From positions 1 to 36,090 of the forward strand of contig UQUD01000009.1 of the NCBI GenBank assembly GCA_900544225.1: 36,090 nt of DNA, in the 5' to 3' direction. The position numbers and the translations under genes were made by a program. Numbering within the stretch: position 1 is the first letter of the stretch; every line of letters begins with the position of its first letter. The notes under the pieces are model-generated. The model searched no databases and had not been told where the DNA came from. It was given only the letters and a program-made list of their open reading frames with translations. Origin of the DNA: an uncultured Collinsella sp. (lineage in GTDB: Bacteria; Actinomycetota; Coriobacteriia; Coriobacteriales; Coriobacteriaceae). Shown here in pieces: positions 16,719-23,286 of the stretch.

Positions 16719-17174
16719 ATGGCCGACGAGACCATGACCGACGAGCAGATTCTTGAAGGCGTGGAGCACAAGAGCTTCGCCGCCACGTCCGACCGCACTG
16801 CCGCCTCGCTGTCCGCGAGCGGTGTCGCCGCCGAGGATGTCGCCCGCGCCGCCGCGCAGGCCGCCTACGACAAGAAGGGCGAGGACGTTCAGGTGCTCGA
16901 CCTGACCGAGCTTTCCGATGTGTGCGACTACTTTGTGCTTGCCACCGGTGCCAACAACCGCCAGGTCGATTCAATTGTCGACGAGATCGAGGAGAAGGTC
17001 GCCGAGGCTTGCGGCGAGCATCCGTTCTCCATCGAGGGCCGCGAGCAGAAGACTTGGATGCTCATGGACTACGGTTCGGTTGTCGTCCACGTCTTCACTC
17101 CCGAAGCCCGCGACTTCTACCGCCTCGAGAAACTCTGGGGAGACGCCCCCCAGCTCCCCCTCAATCTCCTCTAG
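16719..17174 (+). CDS. rsfS: ribosomal silencing factor RsfS
   Basis: A 151-residue protein that binds L14 on the 50S subunit and blocks subunit joining. ATG 16719 follows AGAAAGAGG. The RsfS domain occupies about residues 55-150, with VLDLTELSDVCDYFVLATG, REQKTWMLMDYGSVVVHVFT and EARDFYRLEKLWGDAP. The first 45-50 residues are an acidic, Ala-rich extension beyond the usual 105-120 residue protein. The TAG stop (17172-17174) ends on the first base of a GTAG-bounded repeat. A strong terminator follows. Confidence 0.95.
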   Translation: MADETMTDEQILEGVEHKSFAATSDRTAASLSASGVAAEDVARAAAQAAYDKKGEDVQVLDLTELSDVCDYFVLATGANNRQVDSIVDEIEEKVAEACGEHPFSIEGREQKTWMLMDYGSVVVHVFTPEARDFYRLEKLWGDAPQLPLNLL

Positions 17175-17202
17175 TAGCTCATTTGAGACGGGGTTTAGCT
17201 AC
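17174..17202 (+). repeat. REP-like palindromic element (copy 1, short form)
   Basis: A 29-base element bounded by GTAGCT and AGCTAC, with core GAGACGGGG. It starts on the last base of the rsfS stop codon. Compared with the 33-base copies it lacks part of the T-run and has C in place of A in the left arm. Confidence 0.6.
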
Positions 17203-17215
17203 CCTCACGCATATC

Positions 17216-17258
17216 GCCGGGCAGTTGCGGTTTTCCGCAGCTACCCGGCTTTCTTTTT
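17216..17258 (+). terminator. intrinsic terminator of the obgE-nadD-yqeK-rsfS operon
   Basis: Arms GCCGGGCAGTTGCGG (17216-17230) and CCGCAGCTACCCGGC (17235-17249) pair over 15 positions with one mismatch and one G-T wobble around a TTTT loop. TTTCTTTTT follows (17250-17258). This is the clearest intrinsic terminator in the window's first half. Confidence 0.88.
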
Positions 17259-17265
17259 GCCCAAA

Positions 17266-17298
17266 GTAGCTAATTTGGGACGGGGCTTTTTTAGCTAC
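17266..17298 (+). repeat. REP-like palindromic element (copy 2)
   Basis: A 33-base element with perfect terminal arms GTAGCTAA (17266-17273) and TTAGCTAC (17291-17298) around TTTGGGACGGGGCTTTT. Both ends therefore read GTAG on opposite strands. Confidence 0.75.
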
Positions 17299-17399
17299 TA
17301 CCTACCGTTCGCCGATAGAAGCGAGTTGCGGTTCATTGCGTGATATTTAGCTTTCCGACTCGGGTAACGTATTTGTTATCTGTAGAGGAGGAGATGCGT

Positions 17400-18149
17400 A
17401 TGACTCGGACCGCGCGGGAAATCTCTGTTTACGGCTATTACCATGTCGTCCAAAAGGGCTGTGGTGGTCAGCTGATATTTGAGGATGCTGACGATCGACT
17501 CTATCTGATTCGACTGATAGCTTCGAAATGCCAGAAGTTCAAAGTGGATGTTATCGCATGGTGCCTTATGGATAATCACATTCACTTGTTGCTAGATGAC
17601 GGGCATGCTCACCTGAGCGATTGTATGCATTCGATTACGACGGCGTATGCCATGTATTTCAATTCTAAGACAGGCAGGAGAGGTCCTGTTTTCCAGGATC
17701 GATTTAAGAGTGTGCCGATTCTCGATGATGATCAGCTGCTCAACTGCGTTCGTTACATTCACGATAACCCTGCGAAAGCCAGAATTGGCACTGCTTCGCT
17801 CTATCGCTGGAGCAGCTTTAGCGAGTATATGGGCTATCCGGGAATTTGTAAGACTGATTGCGTGCTCGGGTTGCTCGGGAATTCCCAGAGATTTTTTGCA
17901 TTTAGCACCTCGGGCGAGCCCAATGGCTATTGCTTCCGTTATGGCGCTCATGTGAGTGATACTGACGCGCTTGAGTTTGCGCAGGCGTTGCTCAAACCAT
18001 ACGAGCCTCACTATCTCAACGCTCTGCCCAAGGGCGTGCGTGATGACTGTATCCGTAAACTCAAAAGCGAGGGCTTTTCGATCAAGCAGATCGTGCGCCT
18101 CACGGGTATCGGCCATTGCACGATTCAAAAAGTTAAAGTTGAAAAGTAG
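17400..18149 (+). CDS. REP-associated tyrosine transposase (RAYT, Y1_Tnp/HUH family)
   Basis: A 249-residue HUH-type single-strand nuclease related to IS200/IS605 transposases. ATG 17400 is 8 bases after AGGAGG; ATG 17394 would be too close. The family opening YHVVQKGCGGQLIFEDADDR is present. The HUH motif is NHIHLLL (His60, His62). The segment AYAMYFNSKTGRRGPVFQDR precedes the catalytic Tyr119 in CVRYIHDNPAKA. The C-terminus holds a helix-turn-helix-like stretch (EGFSIKQIVRLTGIGHCTIQ), probably for recognising the repeats. Codon use differs from neighbours, with AGG, AGA and ATA codons and more A/T third positions. The TAG stop lies inside the GTAG of the next repeat. Confidence 0.92.
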   Translation: MTRTAREISVYGYYHVVQKGCGGQLIFEDADDRLYLIRLIASKCQKFKVDVIAWCLMDNHIHLLLDDGHAHLSDCMHSITTAYAMYFNSKTGRRGPVFQDRFKSVPILDDDQLLNCVRYIHDNPAKARIGTASLYRWSSFSEYMGYPGICKTDCVLGLLGNSQRFFAFSTSGEPNGYCFRYGAHVSDTDALEFAQALLKPYEPHYLNALPKGVRDDCIRKLKSEGFSIKQIVRLTGIGHCTIQKVKVEK

Positions 18150-18177
18150 CTCATTTTAGGCGGGATAATTTTGCTGC
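18146..18177 (+). repeat. degenerate REP-like element at the transposase stop
   Basis: The element starts GTAGCTCATTT, identical over 11 bases to copy 1 at 17174-17184. It continues with a decayed core (AGGCGGGATAA) and ends TTTTGCTGC instead of TTTAGCTAC. The transposase stop TAG is part of the first four bases. Confidence 0.5.
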
Positions 18178-18200
18178 GGCCGCCAAACCGGACATCCGGG

Positions 18201-18233
18201 GTAGTCAATTTGGGACGGGGCTTTTTTAGCTAC
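18201..18233 (+). repeat. REP-like palindromic element (copy 3)
   Basis: A 33-base element that begins GTAGTCAATTTGGGACGGGG and ends TTTAGCTAC. The left arm has TC where copy 2 has CT. GGG precedes and CC follows, which extends the terminal pairing by two or three bases. Confidence 0.75.
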
Positions 18234-18288
18234 CCTTTGGCTGACGGTGAATGAATTAGGCCGAATGAATCTCAACCGATATATAGGG

Positions 18289-18321
18289 GTAGCTAAAATA
18301 GCCCCGTCCCAAATTGACTAC
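18289..18321 (-). repeat. REP-like palindromic element (copy 4, inverted)
   Basis: This is the reverse complement of copy 3 with a single base difference in the A-run. With copy 3 it makes an inverted pair separated by 55 bases that could fold as one long cruciform or RNA stem between the transposase and dinB. Confidence 0.75.
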
Positions 18322-18366
18322 CAATGCCGTGTCGGACGGAAGGCAGCAACCCCCGTCCAAAAAAGA

Positions 18367-19620
18367 CTAGTTATTGAAGCGGGATTGGCGGCCGAAGGAT
18401 AGGGCGGTGTCGCCGAATTTGTCTCGGACGGCGTCGATGGCGACGGAGAGGTCGCGGCGGTCGCTGGATTGGGCTCCGCGGTCATCGATCTCGCAGAACA
18501 GGTCGGTCTGGATGCCGCCTTGGTGGTCGAAGTCGCTCATGCCGATGCCCGCTAAGCGAACATGCATGCCTTCCTGCCAGATGTTGTCGAGCAGTTCGAG
18601 TGCAACCGCCACGAAGATGTTCTCATCGTCGGTCGGATGAGGCAGCCGGCGCTGTGCCGTACGCCCGCTGCCATACGAATACTTAAGCTTGAGCGTTACC
18701 GTGGCACCCGTCAGCCCCTGACGGCGCAAGCGGCGTCCCACTGACTCTCCCAACAGCGCAATTGCCGCCTCAATATCCCCACGCTCAGTCAGATCTTTAG
18801 CAAAGGTGCGTTCATTGCTGACCGACTTGACCTCTCGCTCTTCATCGAGACTCGTGACTTCGGAGATTTCGAGTCCCAGCGCACGCTGGCGCATGCGTTC
18901 GCCGTTGACGCCAAAAATAGAGGCCAGTGTGGACTCAGGCGCGCGCGAAAGCTCGCCGAGGGTGTAGATGCGCATGCGGCGCAGTCGCTCCTCGGTCGAG
19001 CGCCCTATGCCGCTCATGGCAGATACCGGCAGCGCGGCCAAAAAGCGCTGCTCGGTTCCGGGGCGCACGATGGTCAGCCCAAACGGCTTGTCCCGCTCGC
19101 TTGCGATCTTTGCGACCGTCTTGTTGCAGCCCACGCCAATGGAGCAGGTCACACCCAGCGCTGCCACGCGGTCGCTTATACGCTGCGCAACCAGTAGCGG
19201 GTCTTCGGGCGCAAAGCGACCCGGTGTGATATCGATAAAGGCCTCATCGATGGATACGCGCTCAACGCGCGGGGTCTCGTCGGCGAGAATCGCCATGACC
19301 TGCGCGCTCACCTCGCGGTAGCGATCAAAGTGCCCGTGCGTCCAAATGGCTTGCGGGCACAAGCGCCGCGCCTCGGCCGAGGCCATGGCAGAGTGCACGC
19401 CAAAGCGACGTGCCTCATACGAACACGTGGACACGACGCCACGCGAATCGGCGTCTCCGCCCACGATGAGCGGTTTTCCGCGCCATTCGGGATGGTCGAG
19501 CATCTCCACGCTCGCAAAAAACGCATCGAGGTCCATGAGGCCCACCGCCGGACCCGTCCAGGGAGGCGGCGTGACGCCCGTGGCATCCTCATAACCGTAT
19601 GTATGTTCGCGTCTTTCCAT
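18367..19620 (-). CDS. dinB: DNA polymerase IV (Y family)
   Basis: A 417-residue translesion polymerase. The catalytic carboxylates expected for the family are present: Asp30 in GLMDLDAFFASVE, and Asp125-Glu126 in VSIDEAFIDI. The palm is followed by the DNA-binding HhH region (ALPVSAMSGIGRSTEERLRR) and the little-finger domain. The first 25 residues before the conserved Asp are longer than usual. ATG 19620 is used, though no clear ribosome site precedes it. It is the only - strand gene in the window and is divergent from rpsP. No actinobacterial LexA box (CGAAC-N4-GTTCG) was seen upstream. Confidence 0.95.
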   Translation of the reverse strand: MERREHTYGYEDATGVTPPPWTGPAVGLMDLDAFFASVEMLDHPEWRGKPLIVGGDADSRGVVSTCSYEARRFGVHSAMASAEARRLCPQAIWTHGHFDRYREVSAQVMAILADETPRVERVSIDEAFIDITPGRFAPEDPLLVAQRISDRVAALGVTCSIGVGCNKTVAKIASERDKPFGLTIVRPGTEQRFLAALPVSAMSGIGRSTEERLRRMRIYTLGELSRAPESTLASIFGVNGERMRQRALGLEISEVTSLDEEREVKSVSNERTFAKDLTERGDIEAAIALLGESVGRRLRRQGLTGATVTLKLKYSYGSGRTAQRRLPHPTDDENIFVAVALELLDNIWQEGMHVRLAGIGMSDFDHQGGIQTDLFCEIDDRGAQSSDRRDLSVAIDAVRDKFGDTALSFGRQSRFNN

Positions 19621-19626
19621 GTCATG

Positions 19627-19632
19627 AGTATA
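19627..19632 (-). promoter_or_regulatory. possible -10 box of dinB
   Basis: On the - strand TATACT lies only 6 bases before the ATG at 19620, and no convincing -35 is present. If used, the mRNA would be leaderless or nearly so, which would fit the lack of a ribosome site. Confidence 0.25.
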
Positions 19633-19664
19633 CCGCGCAGCTCATGTGGGGTGCGTGTATGTGC

Positions 19665-19692
19665 TTGCAAATCCCGAATTCTTGTCTAAGAT
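19665..19692 (+). promoter_or_regulatory. candidate promoter of rpsP operon (distal)
   Basis: TTGCAA at 19665-19670 and TAAGAT at 19687-19692 have a 16-base spacer. They lie 130 bases before the rpsP start, so a long leader would result. Confidence 0.4.
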
Positions 19693-19736
19693 ATGGATTT
19701 GCCCTCGACTACACCGAAGAAGTTGGTCTCACGGAC

Positions 19737-19765
19737 TTCACCTGCCCGCGTCGATGGCGTATTAT
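19737..19765 (+). promoter_or_regulatory. candidate promoter of rpsP operon (proximal)
   Basis: TTCACC at 19737-19742 and TATTAT at 19760-19765 have a 17-base spacer, about 57 bases before the TTG start of rpsP. The -10 is good and the -35 is poor. Confidence 0.4.
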
Positions 19766-19821
19766 GTTCAACTGTTTGTTTGTAGTTGCAGCCTAAAGCT
19801 GCTTGGTTGGAGGAGTTTCCT

Positions 19822-20163
19822 TTGGCAGTCAAGATTCGCCTTGCTCGTCACGGCGCTAAGAAGCGTCCGTACTACCGTGTCGTCGTCGCCGATTCCCGCG
19901 CCCCGCGTGACGGTCGTATCATCGAGGAGGTTGGCCGCTACAACCCGATGACCGCCCCCAAGACCATCAACCTCGACCTCGAGAAGATCGCCGACTGGCA
20001 GTCCAAGGGCGCTCAGCTCACCGACGCCGTCGCCGCTCTGGTCAAGGCCGCCAACGAGGGCGAGAAGACTGAGACCGTCGTCAAGAAGTCCAAGAAGCAG
20101 CTCGCCAAAGAGGCCGAGGCCGCTAAGGCTGCCGCTGAGGCCGCTGAGGGTGCCGAGGAGTAA
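19822..20163 (+). CDS. rpsP: 30S ribosomal protein S16
   Basis: A 113-residue small-subunit assembly protein. The TTG at 19822 gives the standard N-terminus MAVKIRLARHGAKKRPYYRV and is 6 bases after AGGAG. The segment RDGRIIEEVGRYNPM is the family signature. The last 30 residues are an Ala/Glu/Lys-rich tail. It heads the rpsP-khpA-rimM-trmD-lepB operon; ffh, often just upstream in other bacteria, is not here. Confidence 0.97.
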   Translation: MAVKIRLARHGAKKRPYYRVVVADSRAPRDGRIIEEVGRYNPMTAPKTINLDLEKIADWQSKGAQLTDAVAALVKAANEGEKTETVVKKSKKQLAKEAEAAKAAAEAAEGAEE

Positions 20164-20166
20164 ATC

Positions 20167-20451
20167 GTGCCTGAGGTTGACGCTGCACAGCTCGAGGGTG
20201 AGGCAATGCTCTCAGATCGCATCGCCGATCTCGTCGAATATCTCGTTGTTCAGATCGTCGACGACCCGGATTCCGTGAGCCTTGAGGTCATCGATGGTGA
20301 CGACGCCTCTACGATTGAGGTTTCGGTCGCCGAGGATGACGTCGCTAAGGTCATCGGCCGTCGTGGCCGTACCATCAAGGCCATTCGCACGCTCGCCCGT
20401 GCACTGGCCGCTCGCCTCGACACTGCTGTCGAGGTAGAGGTTCTGGGCTAG
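20167..20451 (+). CDS. khpA: KH-domain RNA-binding protein KhpA
   Basis: A 94-residue protein with one KH domain; the GxxG loop is IGRRGRTIKAIR. KhpA with KhpB binds many RNAs and affects cell elongation and division in Gram-positive bacteria. GTG 20167 follows GAGGAG, 3 bases after the rpsP stop. An in-frame ATG at 20206 after GAGGGTGAGG would give an 81-residue form closer to the usual length, so the start is uncertain. The gene order rpsP-khpA-rimM-trmD is conserved in many bacteria. Confidence 0.92.
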   Translation: MPEVDAAQLEGEAMLSDRIADLVEYLVVQIVDDPDSVSLEVIDGDDASTIEVSVAEDDVAKVIGRRGRTIKAIRTLARALAARLDTAVEVEVLG

Positions 20452-20455
20452 GACC

Positions 20456-20977
20456 TTGAGGTCCCAGTACAAAAACATCGCCCGTGTGGTCAAGCCGCAC
20501 GGAAGGAAGGGGGAGGTCCTCGCACAGCCGCTGCGGGGGCTTCCTTCTGTATTAGAGCCGGGTATGCGCGTCGCCCTGACGCCGCCGGCGCTCAAGCGCG
20601 ACCGCTTTTGCACGGTCGTGTCCGTCACCGATACGGGCGATGGCGATCTGGTCTCGTTTGAGGGCATTGACGACTTGACGGCCGCCGAGGGCATCACGGG
20701 ATGCTACGTGCTGGCAAATCGTGACGACTTTGAGCTCGATTCGCTCGACGCTGCCTATACCGACCTGATGGGTCGCGAGGTGGTCGACGAGCGCTTCGGT
20801 TCGCTCGGTACGATCGTCGAGATCATGTCGACGCCCGCCAACGATGTTTGGGTTGTCGAGGGTGATCGGTACGGCGAGGTGCTGATTCCCGTGATCGAGC
20901 AGGTCGTGCTCGATCTTCCCGACACAGGAACAATTTCCGTCCACGTTATGGACGGCCTGATCGATATGGACAAGTAG
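20456..20977 (+). CDS. rimM: ribosome maturation factor RimM
   Basis: A 173-residue 30S maturation factor that binds S19 and helps the head region form. The TTG start at 20456 is 4 bases after the khpA stop, with only a weak GGA upstream, suggesting coupling. The N-terminal RimM domain has VVKPHGRKGEVLAQPLRG. The C-terminal PRC-barrel covers about residues 95-170 (DLMGREVVDERFGSLGTIVE, GEVLIPVIEQVVLDL). Length is normal. Confidence 0.95.
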   Translation: MRSQYKNIARVVKPHGRKGEVLAQPLRGLPSVLEPGMRVALTPPALKRDRFCTVVSVTDTGDGDLVSFEGIDDLTAAEGITGCYVLANRDDFELDSLDAAYTDLMGREVVDERFGSLGTIVEIMSTPANDVWVVEGDRYGEVLIPVIEQVVLDLPDTGTISVHVMDGLIDMDK

Positions 20978-20987
20978 GGAGGACAAC

Positions 20988-21746
20988 ATGCTGATCGAGA
21001 CCCTTTCGGTCTTTCCCGAGATGTTTGAGCCCGTCATGTCCACATCGATCTTGGGCCGCGCCCGCAAGGCCGGCCTTTTTGATTTTAAGGCGTATAACCT
21101 GCGCGACTGGACGCACGACCGCCATCGTACCGTCGATGACGAGCCGTACGGCGGCGGGCAGGGCATGCTCATGAAGGTCGAGCCTATCGCCGAGGCCATC
21201 GAGGCCATTAGCGCAGAGGGTCCCAAGCCCACTGTGGTGTTCTTTACCCCCTGTGGCGAGCCCTTTACGCAGCATGTGGCCGAGCGCCTGCTCAAAAGTG
21301 AGCGCCTGCTGTTTGTGTGCAGTCGCTACGAGGGCGTCGACGAGCGCGCGTATGCGTATGCCGATGAGCGTCTGTCGATCGGCGACTACGTGCTTACGGG
21401 CGGCGAGCTTCCCGCTATGGTCGTTGCCGATGCCGTCGTACGCCTGATTCCCGGCGCCCTGGGCGACGAGATGAGCAACGTCGACGAGTCGTTCTCGACC
21501 GCCGAGGACGGAGGACTGCTCGAGTACGCGCAGTACACCCGTCCTGCCGAGTTCAACGGCGAGGGCGTGCCGCCGGTGCTCGTGAGTGGCGATCATGCCA
21601 AGGTCGATGCCTGGCGTCGCAAGAACGCCATCGAGCGCACCTGCCGCTGGCGTCCCGATCTGATCGAGACGGCGCGCCTTACGCCCCAGGAGCGCGCTTA
21701 CGCGCAGGAGATTTTGGACGCTGCGTATTCGCAGAGCGAGGAGTGA
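20988..21746 (+). CDS. trmD: tRNA (guanine-N1)-methyltransferase
   Basis: A 252-residue SPOUT enzyme that makes m1G37 in tRNAs. ATG 20988 follows AGGGAGGA. The deep trefoil-knot SAM site is visible in CSRYEGVDERAYAYADERLS and SIGDYVLTGGELPAMVV. The N-terminal METLSVFPEMFEPVM-like opening (here IETLSVFPEMFEPVM) and DDEPYGGGQGMLMK are canonical. The stop region overlaps the ribosome site of lepB. Confidence 0.97.
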   Translation: MLIETLSVFPEMFEPVMSTSILGRARKAGLFDFKAYNLRDWTHDRHRTVDDEPYGGGQGMLMKVEPIAEAIEAISAEGPKPTVVFFTPCGEPFTQHVAERLLKSERLLFVCSRYEGVDERAYAYADERLSIGDYVLTGGELPAMVVADAVVRLIPGALGDEMSNVDESFSTAEDGGLLEYAQYTRPAEFNGEGVPPVLVSGDHAKVDAWRRKNAIERTCRWRPDLIETARLTPQERAYAQEILDAAYSQSEE

Positions 21747-21748
21747 GA

Positions 21749-22312
21749 ATGGTTCCATCGCAGCATTCCGCGTTGAGGGGCGCTTTTGAGTGGATCGCGG
21801 TCATCGCGATCGCGCTCGTGGCCACCTTCTTGATTCGCTCGTTTGTGGTCGAGCCCTTTGTGGTGCCCACCGGCTCCATGGAGTCCACGATCGAGATTGG
21901 CGACCAGATCCTGGCACAAAAGGTGAGCCTCGAGCTCGGTCAGCCCGTCAAGCAGGGTGATATCGTGGTGTTTCACAACCCCGATGGCACCTCCGAGCAT
22001 GATGTTCTTGTCAAGCGTGTTATTGCCACGGCCGGCCAGACGGTCGACCTGCAGGATGGCAAGGTGGTCGTTGACGGCCAAGCGCTCGACGAGGACTATA
22101 CGACGGGCATGAGCTGGCCACTTTCGGTCCAAGCGCCCGGCGCTCAGGTAAGCTATCCCTACACCGTTCCCGGCGGGTGCGTGTGGGTGATGGGCGACAA
22201 CCGCGAAAACTCTGCCGACTCACGCTACTTTGGTCCCGTCGATCGCTCTGATTTGATCGCTGTGGCGCTTGTGCGCTACTGGCCGCTCAACCGCATCGGT
22301 GCTATCGACTAA
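21749..22312 (+). CDS. lepB: type I signal peptidase
   Basis: A 187-residue membrane serine protease that cleaves Sec signal peptides. ATG 21749 is 5 bases after GAGGAG; the GTG at 21743 overlaps trmD and has no site. There is one N-terminal transmembrane helix (about residues 14-34). The catalytic dyad is Ser43 in VVPTGSMEST and Lys89 in VLVKRVIA. The box MGDNRENSADSRYFGPV near the C-terminus completes the SPase I fold. It is short, as in Gram-positive enzymes. In many bacteria rplS stands beside this gene; here rplS is 10 kb away. Confidence 0.95.
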   Translation: MVPSQHSALRGAFEWIAVIAIALVATFLIRSFVVEPFVVPTGSMESTIEIGDQILAQKVSLELGQPVKQGDIVVFHNPDGTSEHDVLVKRVIATAGQTVDLQDGKVVVDGQALDEDYTTGMSWPLSVQAPGAQVSYPYTVPGGCVWVMGDNRENSADSRYFGPVDRSDLIAVALVRYWPLNRIGAID

Positions 22313-22319
22313 AAACCGC

Positions 22320-22325
22320 TATAGT
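22320..22325 (+). promoter_or_regulatory. possible -10 of the glyQS operon
   Basis: TATAGT at 22320-22325 lies in the 59-base gap before glyQ. No good -35 is present at the expected distance. Confidence 0.3.
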
Positions 22326-22371
22326 ACAGTACCTAACCGTGTAATCGTTTCGACGAGGGGATATTAGAGGC

Positions 22372-23283
22372 ATGAACGCTTCATCGCTTTCCTTCCAAGA
22401 CATCATCCTGCGCCTCCAGCAGTACTGGGGCGAGCAGGGCTGCGTCATTATGCAGCCCTATGACTCCGAGGTCGGTGCCGGTACCTTCCACACCGCGACC
22501 ACGCTGCGCTCGCTCGGTCCCGCCGAGTGGCGCACCTGCTACGCTCAGCCTTGCCGCCGTCCTGCCGACGGCCGCTACGGCGAGAACCCCAACCGCATGC
22601 AGCACTACTATCAGTTCCAGGTGCTCATCAAGCCCTCGCCGGTCAACGCCCAGGAGCTCTACCTGGGGTCTCTTGCCGCTATCGGTCTGGACCCCAACGA
22701 CCATGACGTTCGTTTTGTCGAGGACGACTGGGAGAGCCCGACGCTGGGCGCCTGGGGCCTTGGCTGGGAGGTCTGGCTCAACGGCATGGAGGTCACGCAG
22801 TTTACGTACTTCCAGCAGGTGGGCGGCATCGAGGTCGACCCTGTGCCCGTCGAGATTACCTATGGTCTGGAGCGCATCGCCATGTACGCTCAGGGCGTCA
22901 ACTCCGTCTACGACCTGGTGTGGAGCTATCTGCCCGATGGCACGCCGATGACCTATGGCGACGTGTTCCTGGAGAACGAGCGCGAGTTTAGCGCCTACAA
23001 CTTTGAGGTCGCCAACGTCGAGATGATGCGTCAGAAGTTTGACGACTACGAGGCCGAGTGCCACTCCTGCCTTGAGCGCAAGCTGCCGCTGCCCGCTTAC
23101 GACTGCGTCATGAAGTGCAGCCATGCCTTCAACCTGCTCGATGCTCGCGGTGCGCTGTCCGCGGTCGAGCGTGCTAACTACATCCTGCGCGTCCGCGCCG
23201 TCGCCAAGGCGTGCTGCGAGGCCTATATGGCCGAGGTCGCTGGAGTCAACGAGAATGCCGACCAGGAAGGCGAGGTGGCGTAA
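22372..23283 (+). CDS. glyQ: glycyl-tRNA synthetase alpha subunit
   Basis: A 303-residue catalytic subunit of the alpha2beta2 glycyl-tRNA synthetase. Its diagnostic opening is SFQDIILRLQQYWGEQGCV, followed by MQPYDSEVGAGTFHTATTLR and QPCRRPADGRYGENPNR. ATG 22372 has AGAGG just upstream. glyS starts 3 bases after the stop. Length is normal. Confidence 0.98.
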   Translation: MNASSLSFQDIILRLQQYWGEQGCVIMQPYDSEVGAGTFHTATTLRSLGPAEWRTCYAQPCRRPADGRYGENPNRMQHYYQFQVLIKPSPVNAQELYLGSLAAIGLDPNDHDVRFVEDDWESPTLGAWGLGWEVWLNGMEVTQFTYFQQVGGIEVDPVPVEITYGLERIAMYAQGVNSVYDLVWSYLPDGTPMTYGDVFLENEREFSAYNFEVANVEMMRQKFDDYEAECHSCLERKLPLPAYDCVMKCSHAFNLLDARGALSAVERANYILRVRAVAKACCEAYMAEVAGVNENADQEGEVA

Positions 23284-23286
23284 GCC

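Larger units (their letters stand above)
17174..18321 (+). mobile_element. RAYT transposase with its REP-like repeats
   Basis: The unit comprises the transposase gene and five GTAG-bounded repeats: 17174-17202, 17266-17298, 18146-18177, 18201-18233 and 18289-18321. The last two are near-perfect inverted copies 55 bases apart, like a BIME pair. Known RAYT systems pair a single-copy HUH transposase with dispersed palindromes that start with GTAG. No conventional IS ends or long target-site duplication are visible, so this is a domesticated RAYT locus rather than an insertion sequence. Confidence 0.65.

Noticed and set aside
17340..17399. Extended start of the transposase at GTG 17340
   Set aside because: The extra 20 residues have no family match, and AGGAGG sits correctly only for ATG 17400.
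18322..18360. GGACGGAAGGCAGCAACCCC resembling the apical loop of SRP RNA
   Set aside because: Only the GGAAGG-AGCA string is similar; no paired 5' and 3' arms of a full SRP RNA are visible, and a REP-like element lies where one arm should be.
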